A DNA stretch of 38,935 nt from an uncultured Clostridia bacterium (GTDB lineage Bacteria > Bacillota > Clostridia > Oscillospirales > CAG-272), in contig CALWJT010000041.1 of NCBI GenBank assembly GCA_944381075.1, positions 1 to 38,935 on the forward strand, given 5' to 3'. The notes under the pieces were generated by a model. The model had not been told where the DNA came from. It did not search any database and saw only the letters and a list, made by a program, of their open reading frames with translations. The translations under genes were made by a program, and so were the position numbers. The stretch's first letter is position 1; each line of letters begins with the position of its first letter. Positions 33,969 through 38,935 of the stretch are shown here, in pieces.

Positions 33969-34294
33969 GTTATGCCGCCGCTAAGAAAAGCACGCATGAC
34001 GACATCCGCCTCAGAGGGGCAGGAACGCTTCTTTGAAGCTTCTGTTCTCTACCGGACAAAGCTTGTCCGGCTTTTTCTTTGCTGCCTGCACAATGGAATG
34101 GATGTATGTATTTTTATACATTTTTATCGAAAATCTTTGTCCGAATTTTGCATCTTTATTGATTCTATCACTTTTCCATGTATTTTTATCCTCTTTGCGA
34201 CACCGATCGACAGCAAATCCGGCTCTCGCTGGTTCCGCCTCGATTCGATGTCGAACCGCGTCGAATAAATGCAGGTTTGCAGGCACGAATCCGC
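33969..34294 (+). other. Gene-free stretch downstream of the cls operon
   Basis: Apart from the terminator at 34052-34080 no gene is supported. From about 34100 to 34200 the sequence is AT-rich, with TTTTTATC repeated at 34121-34128 and 34183-34190, each followed within a few bases by a TCTTTG segment. Open frames here are judged to be chance. Confidence 0.45.
34052..34080 (+). terminator. Intrinsic terminator downstream of the cls operon
   Basis: CCGGACAA (34052-34059) pairs perfectly with TTGTCCGG (34063-34070) across three bases, and CTTTTTCTTT follows. It probably ends the cls operon. Confidence 0.9.
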
Positions 34295-34322
34295 TTGCGC
34301 TTTTCCCTGCGGACACTATAAT
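34295..34322 (+). promoter_or_regulatory. Promoter of the small gene at 34400
   Basis: TTGCGC (34295-34300) and TATAAT (34317-34322) are 16 bases apart. The -35 is a weak match. The transcript would begin near 34329 and contain the hairpin at 34354-34384 in its leader. Confidence 0.6.
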
Positions 34323-34347
34323 AGAAAGCAGCCGGCCGGTCATCATC

Positions 34348-34384
34348 AAAAAAGCATAGGCGCCGCCCTGTCCAGCGCCTATGC
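34348..34384 (-). terminator. Intrinsic terminator on the glmS strand, inside the leader of the small plus-strand gene
   Basis: GCATAGGCGC (34354-34363) pairs perfectly with GCGCCTATGC (34375-34384) across 11 bases. On the minus strand six T residues follow (34348-34353). It is the first terminator-like structure after the glmS stop, which lies 296 bases away. On the plus strand it is a 5' leader hairpin touching the ribosome site. Confidence 0.75.
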
Positions 34385-34399
34385 GGAAAGGAGAAAGCC

Positions 34400-34693
34400 A
34401 TGAAGCGGACAAACGGATGCGTGATCCTGACAAAATCGGTCCGACTCACGGACGGAGAAAGCCTTTTCCGTCTTATTGAGACAGCGGATGCGTTCTCTGA
34501 GGGATGGGTCTATTCCCTCTTTGTCACGACGACAGAAAACGGGACGCCGCAGGAAGAATTTCTCTACGACGTTTCCCGCAGCCGCAGAGACGCCGTAGAT
34601 ATCCTTCGGCGTCTCTGCACCGACGGCGTAAAGGCCTCTTCCCTGCACAGCGCCGTATCCCGTCTCCTATCGGAGCCGGTCATTCTACCGTAA
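34400..34693 (+). CDS. Small protein of unknown function (97 aa), possibly DUF6514-like
   Basis: The 97-residue protein has a clear ribosome site (GGAAAGGAG) and a promoter. It looks like a small beta-rich fold with a helical end: the strand SEGWVYSLFVTTTENG, then EEFLYDVSRSRRDAVDILRRLCTDGV and LHSAVSRLL. I recall similar clostridial proteins named DUF6514, but this is tentative. Its last 14 bases overlap the end of glmS on the opposite strand, and the whole gene probably lies within the 3' part of the glmS transcript. Function is unknown. Confidence 0.72.
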   Translation: MKRTNGCVILTKSVRLTDGESLFRLIETADAFSEGWVYSLFVTTTENGTPQEEFLYDVSRSRRDAVDILRRLCTDGVKASSLHSAVSRLLSEPVILP

Positions 34694-36512
34694 CGGATTT
34701 GGCAAGATTGCGCGGCTTGTCGACATCACAGCCGCGCAAAACCGACGCATGATAAGCAAGGAGCTGGAATGCCGCTGCCGCCGGCAGCGGCATAAGCGCC
34801 TCCGGCAGTGCCGGCAGGCGGATCACCGTATTCGCGATCGTCTCCGGCTCCGGGAAATCCTCGCCGCAAAGCATCACGACAAAAGCGCCGCGCGCGCGGA
34901 CCTCTCTGATATTGCTTATCATTTTGTCATACAGCGCGCGGGACGTCGCAATAGCGACGACGGGGACGCCGTCCGTAATCAAAGAAATCGTCCCGTGCTT
35001 GAGTTCTCCCGCGGGATAGGCCTCGCTGTGGATGTAGGATACCTCCTTGAGCTTCAAGGAAGCTTCTTCGGCGAGAAAATAGTCCATCCCCCGTCCGATA
35101 AAGAAAACATCCTCCGCCTTCTGAATTTTTTCAGCCACCGTCCGGATCTCCTGCGAACGGGCGATCATACGGGATACGGCGGGCGGCGCGTCGCTCGCAA
35201 GCGCCGCGACAAGCGTCTGCGCCTCTTGTTCCGACAGGTTCCCATTCGCAAAACCAAGACGGACGGCAAGCAGATACAGGACAGTCAGCTGAACAAGATA
35301 TGCCTTCGTGCTGGCGACTGCGATCTCCGGACCGGCACAGGTGTAGATGACGCTGTCCGACTCTCTGGAGACGCTCGATCCCACAACGTTCACAAGGGAA
35401 AGCGAATCCATCGCAAGCGACTTGGCGAGCCGCAGCGCCGCCAAGGTATCGGCGGTCTCGCCGGACTGGGAGATCGCGATGAAAAGATCTCCCTTTGCAG
35501 GGATCGGCGGGCTGTACCGAAACTCGGAAGCGATCTCCACCGAGGTCGGGATACCGGCGTACTGCTCGATAAACCGCTTGCCGACAAGTCCCGCGTGCAT
35601 GGCGGTCCCGCAGGCGACAATGTGGATATGAGGCGCATGGCAGACGGCCTCCCAATCCAAGCGGTCCGCGTCAAATTCCGGAAGCATCCCCCGTGTACAG
35701 GAGCCCACGGTCCTCAGGATCGCCTCAGGTTCCTCGTGAATCTCCTTGAGCATAAAATGAGCAAATCCGCCGCGTCTTGCCGCGTCCCGGTTCCAGGTGA
35801 CTGTCTGGACCTCCTTTTCTACGACAGACCCATCCATGCGGCAGACCCGCACGCCGTCCGCGTTCAAAAATGCGATTTCCCCTTCGTCCAGCCGTATATA
35901 CCGGTCGGTGTGATCGAGCAGCGCCGTGATATCCGATGCGATATAGGAACCAGAATCCTCCGACGCTGCAACGAGAGGACTTTCATGGCGGGTCGCATAA
36001 AGCTCTCCCTCCCGGTCCGCAAACAGGATGCCGAGCGCCCATGAACCGCGCAGCTCCCGCACAGCGGCGGCAATGGCCGAAACAGGATCCCGCAGCCTGC
36101 GGTAATGATAATCGATAAGGCAGACCGCCGCCTCGGTATCGGTATCGGAGTGAAAAGAGTAGCCGAGAGCTTTCAGCCGCACGCGAAGCTCGGCATAATT
36201 CTCAATGATACCGTTATGGACAGCGAATACCAGCCCCGTTCCGTGGGGGTGAGCATTTTCGTCGGACGGCGCACCGTGCGTCGCCCAGCGCGTATGTCCG
36301 ATCCCCGTATGGGAGATAAGCTTCGGATATCGGGCCTCCAGCAGCGCCTCCAGATCGGAGATCCGTCCTTTCGATTTCATGCAGACGATCCCGTCCGCTC
36401 CCGCCGCAGCGATCCCCGCTGAGTCGTACCCACGATATTCCAGACAGCGAAGCCCCTCCAAAAGGATCGGCACCGCATTTTTTCTTCCGGTATAGCCTAT
36501 GATTCCGCACAT
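34680..36512 (-). CDS. glmS: GlmS, glucosamine-6-phosphate synthase
   Basis: GlmS makes glucosamine-6-phosphate from fructose-6-phosphate and glutamine, the first step to peptidoglycan precursors. The start at 36512 was chosen because Cys2 of MCGIIGY is the glutaminase nucleophile, with AAGGAGG upstream; an ATG at 36554 is in frame. The glutaminase domain has LEYRGYDSAG, GHTRWATHG and HNGIIENY. Two SIS domains follow with ACGTAMHAG, SQSGETADT and ASTKAY, and SVTVE is the C-terminus that closes the active site. The protein has 610 residues. The gap to glmM is only 13 bases, so no glmS ribozyme can lie between. Confidence 0.98.
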   Translation of the reverse strand: MCGIIGYTGRKNAVPILLEGLRCLEYRGYDSAGIAAAGADGIVCMKSKGRISDLEALLEARYPKLISHTGIGHTRWATHGAPSDENAHPHGTGLVFAVHNGIIENYAELRVRLKALGYSFHSDTDTEAAVCLIDYHYRRLRDPVSAIAAAVRELRGSWALGILFADREGELYATRHESPLVAASEDSGSYIASDITALLDHTDRYIRLDEGEIAFLNADGVRVCRMDGSVVEKEVQTVTWNRDAARRGGFAHFMLKEIHEEPEAILRTVGSCTRGMLPEFDADRLDWEAVCHAPHIHIVACGTAMHAGLVGKRFIEQYAGIPTSVEIASEFRYSPPIPAKGDLFIAISQSGETADTLAALRLAKSLAMDSLSLVNVVGSSVSRESDSVIYTCAGPEIAVASTKAYLVQLTVLYLLAVRLGFANGNLSEQEAQTLVAALASDAPPAVSRMIARSQEIRTVAEKIQKAEDVFFIGRGMDYFLAEEASLKLKEVSYIHSEAYPAGELKHGTISLITDGVPVVAIATSRALYDKMISNIREVRARGAFVVMLCGEDFPEPETIANTVIRLPALPEALMPLPAAAAFQLLAYHASVLRGCDVDKPRNLAKSVTVE

Positions 36513-36525
36513 GATCCCCGCCTCC

Positions 36526-37884
36526 TTATTCGTGATGGCAAAGGCGGCTTTCAATCACATTCGCAACAGCCCGCGCCGCCTTTTCGATTTGCTCTTCGTC
36601 TTCCCCTTCCGTCATCACGCGGATGAGCGGCTCCGTTCCGGACGGGCGGACGACAATGCGTCCTGCCGTACCGAGAGCCGCCTTCGCATCGTCGATGGCC
36701 TTCTTGATCTCATAGTCCGTATAAAACGCAAGCTTCCCCTCCGCAGAAACGCCGATGTTGAGCGCGATCTGCGGGTATTTCGTCATCACGCAGGACAGCT
36801 CGGAAAGCCGGCAGCCGCGCCGGCGCAGCATGGAAAGAAGCTGGACCGCCGTCAGTTCCCCGTCTCCGGTCGTTGCAAAATCCCGAAAGATGATATGCCC
36901 GGACTGTTCCCCGCCGAAGGAATACTCCTCGAGCAGCATCTCCTCCAAAACGAACCGGTCCCCGACCTTGGTCGCAACAAACCGGATATCATGCTCCTCA
37001 CAGAATTTGGAAAATCCAAAATTTGTCAGGATCGTCCCCACCACGGCATCCTTCGAGAGCTTGCCGCGCTCCTTCATATCCAAAGCACAGATCGCCATGA
37101 TGAAATCCCCGTCGATGAGCTTTCCCGTGTCGTCCACACAGAGGCACCGGTCGGCATCTCCGTCGAAGGCAACGCCGAGATCCAGCCCGTTTTTCACGAC
37201 ATAGTCCGTCAGCGCCTCCATATGCGTCGAGCCGCAGCCGTCGTTGATGTTCATGCCGTCCGGCTTGTCAAACAGCATCCTCACATCGGCGCCAAGCTCG
37301 GAGAAAAGCCTTTTCGCCGTCACGGAGGCGGACCCGTTCGCGCAGTCTACCGCGATATGCAGTCCCGACAGCGAATACGGGCAGGTGCTTTTGATATGTT
37401 CGACATAATCCTTGACCGCACCGGTCCCGCGGGTAACGCGGCCGACCTCCCGTCCGTCGCAGAGCGGCGGCATCGAAGCATCGTCCAGCACTATGGCCTC
37501 GATCTGCTCCTCCAGCGCGTCCGGCAGCTTGTAGCCGTCCCCGCTGAAGATCTTGATTCCGTTATACAGCGCCGGATTGTGGGAAGCGGATATCATGATC
37601 CCCGCATCCGCCTTATATTTTTCTACCAGATATGCCACCGCCGGCGTCGGGACGACTCCGAGCAGAATCACATCCGCGCCCACAGAGCAAAGACCCGCGG
37701 TAAGCGCCGACGACAGCATGTCGGACGAGATGCGCGTATCTGTTCCAATCACAAAAATCGAACGTCTGCGCCGTCCGTCGCAAAGCACAGAAGCAGCCGC
37801 TCTGCCAATGCGCATGGCAAGCTCGCAGGTCAGCGTCTCGTTCACAACGCCGCGTATTCCATCTGTACCAAACAATCTACCCAT
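36526..37884 (-). CDS. glmM: GlmM, phosphoglucosamine mutase
   Basis: GlmM turns glucosamine-6-phosphate into glucosamine-1-phosphate. The 452-residue protein shows LFGTDGIRG at the N-terminus, the phosphoserine loop ISASHNP with Ser101, the metal loop DGDADR (about 245), GGEQSGH for the sugar and RPSGTEP for phosphate. It precedes glmS in one operon (13-base gap), so two consecutive steps are coupled. AAAGGG is upstream of the ATG. A left-handed beta-helix protein precedes it. Confidence 0.98.
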   Translation of the reverse strand: MGRLFGTDGIRGVVNETLTCELAMRIGRAAASVLCDGRRRRSIFVIGTDTRISSDMLSSALTAGLCSVGADVILLGVVPTPAVAYLVEKYKADAGIMISASHNPALYNGIKIFSGDGYKLPDALEEQIEAIVLDDASMPPLCDGREVGRVTRGTGAVKDYVEHIKSTCPYSLSGLHIAVDCANGSASVTAKRLFSELGADVRMLFDKPDGMNINDGCGSTHMEALTDYVVKNGLDLGVAFDGDADRCLCVDDTGKLIDGDFIMAICALDMKERGKLSKDAVVGTILTNFGFSKFCEEHDIRFVATKVGDRFVLEEMLLEEYSFGGEQSGHIIFRDFATTGDGELTAVQLLSMLRRRGCRLSELSCVMTKYPQIALNIGVSAEGKLAFYTDYEIKKAIDDAKAALGTAGRIVVRPSGTEPLIRVMTEGEDEEQIEKAARAVANVIESRLCHHE

Positions 37885-37896
37885 ATGTTTTCCCTT

Positions 37897-38574
37897 TCAT
37901 TCTCGGGGCTCTATCCCGATGATTTCATGGCGGTTCTTATAAATGGAATGTGCCGGCACATATCCCCGTACCGATAAGGACGGATATACGATGGCTCCCC
38001 TTCCAACAATGGTTCCGGGATTCAGGACACAGTGGCATCCGATTTCCGCACCGTCTCCGAGAACAGCGCCGAATTTTTTCCTCCCGGTTTCCAGCTTCCC
38101 GCCCGGATAGCATACCGAAACATCGGTCTTATCCAGCTTGACGTTCGAAGTCACGCCTCCTGCTCCGATATGGCAGCGGTATCCCAGCACCGAATCTCCG
38201 ATATAATTAAAATGCGGCACCTGAACACGGTCAAACAGGACCGCGTTTTTCAATTCTGTAGAATTGCCGACAACGGCATGCCTTCCTACAATCACTGCGC
38301 CGCGGATAAACGCGCAGTGGCGGACCTGCGCCTCCTCGTCGATGATGCACGGCCCCTGTATGGAGGCGGAAGGCGCTATCGACGCCGTCTTTGCGATCCA
38401 GACGTCGTCCTCAGGATGCCAAAAAAAATCAGGAGATAAGGACTTTCCCAATGAAAGAATAAATTCTCGGATGCTCGCAAGGACCTCCCAAGGCATTCGA
38501 AAGGAAGAAAAAAGATCCACCGCTATGGTTTTTTCAAGATCCAATAGCGACGGGATCTCAAGTATATTCGACAT
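37897..38574 (-). CDS. Left-handed beta-helix protein, GlmU C-terminal-like (putative nucleotidyl/acetyltransferase)
   Basis: The roughly 225-residue protein has hexapeptide-repeat text from about 65 onward: IAKTASIAPSASIQGPCIID, AFIRGAVIVGRHAVVGNSTE and CVLNPGTIVGRGAIVYPSLSV, with the insertion HFNYIGDSVLGYRCHIGAGG typical of GlmU-like sugar acetyltransferases. There is no nucleotidyltransferase (pyrophosphorylase) domain. The start is uncertain: the ATG at 38574 has GGGTGAT upstream, while the ATG at 38598 has no site. It stands at the head of glmM-glmS and may act on glucosamine-1-phosphate, or may be regulatory. Its Asp and His residues that would do acetyl transfer were not resolved. Confidence 0.85.
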   Translation of the reverse strand: MSNILEIPSLLDLEKTIAVDLFSSFRMPWEVLASIREFILSLGKSLSPDFFWHPEDDVWIAKTASIAPSASIQGPCIIDEEAQVRHCAFIRGAVIVGRHAVVGNSTELKNAVLFDRVQVPHFNYIGDSVLGYRCHIGAGGVTSNVKLDKTDVSVCYPGGKLETGRKKFGAVLGDGAEIGCHCVLNPGTIVGRGAIVYPSLSVRGYVPAHSIYKNRHEIIGIEPRE

Positions 38575-38623
38575 TTTATCACCCGTTTCCCCGTTCATTT
38601 AAAATTTATGCGGTTTTTCTAGT

Positions 38624-38652
38624 ATAATACGCGGACGTAAATAAAATGTGAA
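38624..38652 (-). promoter_or_regulatory. Promoter of the glm operon
   Basis: On the minus strand TTCACA (38647-38652) and TATTAT (38624-38629) are 17 bases apart, each one base from consensus. Confidence 0.65.
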
Positions 38653-38720
38653 TGACGATTAAGCAGAGTGTGAATTTTACCGGAAGCTCAAAATTCGTTC
38701 TTTTTCGTTCGGTATTTTGC

Positions 38721-38750
38721 TTGACAAACTGGGGAGGGATATGGTATAAT
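38721..38750 (+). promoter_or_regulatory. Promoter of the tRNA-Ser region
   Basis: TTGACA (38721-38726) and TATAAT (38745-38750) are 18 bases apart, with perfect hexamers. The predicted start near 38757 puts the partial tRNA copy first in the transcript and the true tRNA about 100 bases on. Confidence 0.85.
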
Positions 38751-38778
38751 AGCTTGCGTTCCAAGCAGCAAAGCATAA

Positions 38779-38825
38779 GGAAGCGTATCGAAGTGGTCAT
38801 AACGGGCCTGACTCGAAATCATGTT
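38779..38825 (+). pseudogene. Partial copy of the 5' half of tRNA-Ser(CGA)
   Basis: Positions 38779-38825 match the first 47 bases of the true tRNA (from 38857) at 39 of 47 positions. The D-loop, the anticodon loop (CTCGAAA) and the acceptor start are kept, but several anticodon-stem and acceptor pairs are changed (CCTGA against TCATG). After position 38825 the match ends before the variable arm, T-arm and 3' acceptor half, so it cannot be charged. It lies between the promoter and the true tRNA. Confidence 0.8.
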
Positions 38826-38856
38826 ATTTGCCCCAAAAATTGAATAATCATTAAAT

Positions 38857-38935
38857 GGAGACGTATCGAAGCGGTCATAACGAGCTCGACTCGAAATCGA
38901 GTTGTCCGAAAGGGCACGTGGGTTCGAATCCCACC
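38857..38935 (+). tRNA. tRNA-Ser (anticodon CGA), 3' end cut by the window
   Basis: The acceptor arm begins GGAGACG, followed by TA, the D-arm (TCG...CGA), the anticodon stem CTCGA/TCGAG around CTCGAAA (anticodon CGA for UCG codons), a long variable arm (about TTGTCCGAAAGGGCAC), and the T-arm GTGGGTTCGAATCCCAC. The large variable arm marks a class II tRNA. The window ends before the 3' acceptor strand. Confidence 0.96.

Noticed and set aside
34033-34359. Plus-strand hydrophobic open frame of 108 codons between cls and the small gene
   Set aside because: It has no ribosome site and crosses a strong terminator and a promoter; the hydrophobic text reflects AT-rich DNA.
36512-36526. Possible glmS ribozyme upstream of glmS
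   Set aside because: Only 13 bases lie between glmM and glmS, which leaves no room for the ribozyme.
36499-37977. Plus-strand open frame of 492 codons across glmM
   Set aside because: It is antisense to glmM, with a composition unlike a real protein.

Overview
The window looks like chromosomal DNA of a moderately GC-rich Gram-positive bacterium of the class Clostridia. The reasons are T-box leaders on tyrS and asnB, a type III glutamine synthetase beside an ANTAR regulator, the gene order tlyA-nadK-argR-recN, a YmfF/YmfH-type M16 pair, a YitT-family protein, strong AAGGAGG ribosome sites, and several near-perfect TTGACA/TATAAT promoters. Carbohydrate-active enzymes (GH127-like, GH4, GH29) fit a gut or plant-polymer lifestyle, but the genus cannot be fixed from this sequence.

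Layout. 1-1410 (minus): the N-terminal part of a GH127-like glycosidase and a small unknown protein. 1670-6459 (minus): an operon of an inactive M16 protein, an active M16 protease, lgt and folD. 6679-8099 (plus): NfeD and SPFH membrane proteins. 8616-10850 (minus): a lipoprotein with a cyclophilin-like domain, an Fe-S flavoprotein and an alpha/beta hydrolase. 11176-13458: a GH4 glycosidase divergent from an AraC-type regulator, with a palindrome between their promoters. 13827-17827 (minus): glnA (type III), then a T-box leader, then asnB. 18164-20426 (plus): the ANTAR regulator and pyrG. 20518-21396 (minus): a YitT-family protein. 21894-26903 (plus): tlyA, nadK, argR, recN and a GH29 fucosidase, followed by a small membrane protein with a probable frameshift. 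28185-30225 (minus): T-box, tyrS and a GNAT acetyltransferase. 30383-31417 (minus): rpsF, ssb and rpsR. 31741-33952 (plus): cardiolipin synthase and a membrane protein. 34400-34693 (plus): a small protein convergent with glmS. 34680-38574 (minus): a left-handed beta-helix protein, glmM and glmS. The right edge carries a tRNA-Ser(CGA), cut by the window end, behind a partial tRNA-Ser copy.

The most interesting system is nitrogen control at 13.8-18.8 kb. The glnA leader can fold either as an intrinsic terminator or as two small hairpins with the hexaloop pattern recognised by ANTAR antiterminators. An ANTAR protein whose receiver lacks the phospho-acceptor Asp is encoded divergently. Downstream of glnA, and with no promoter of its own that I can see, a T-box with an Asn (AAC) specifier guards asnB. 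One transcript would thus pass two RNA switches, the first set by an ANTAR signal and the second by uncharged tRNA-Asn. Other points worth a look are the glmS mRNA probably running antisense through a small gene, the tRNA-Ser fragment under its own promoter, a disordered tail on Lgt, and a poly-G frameshift.
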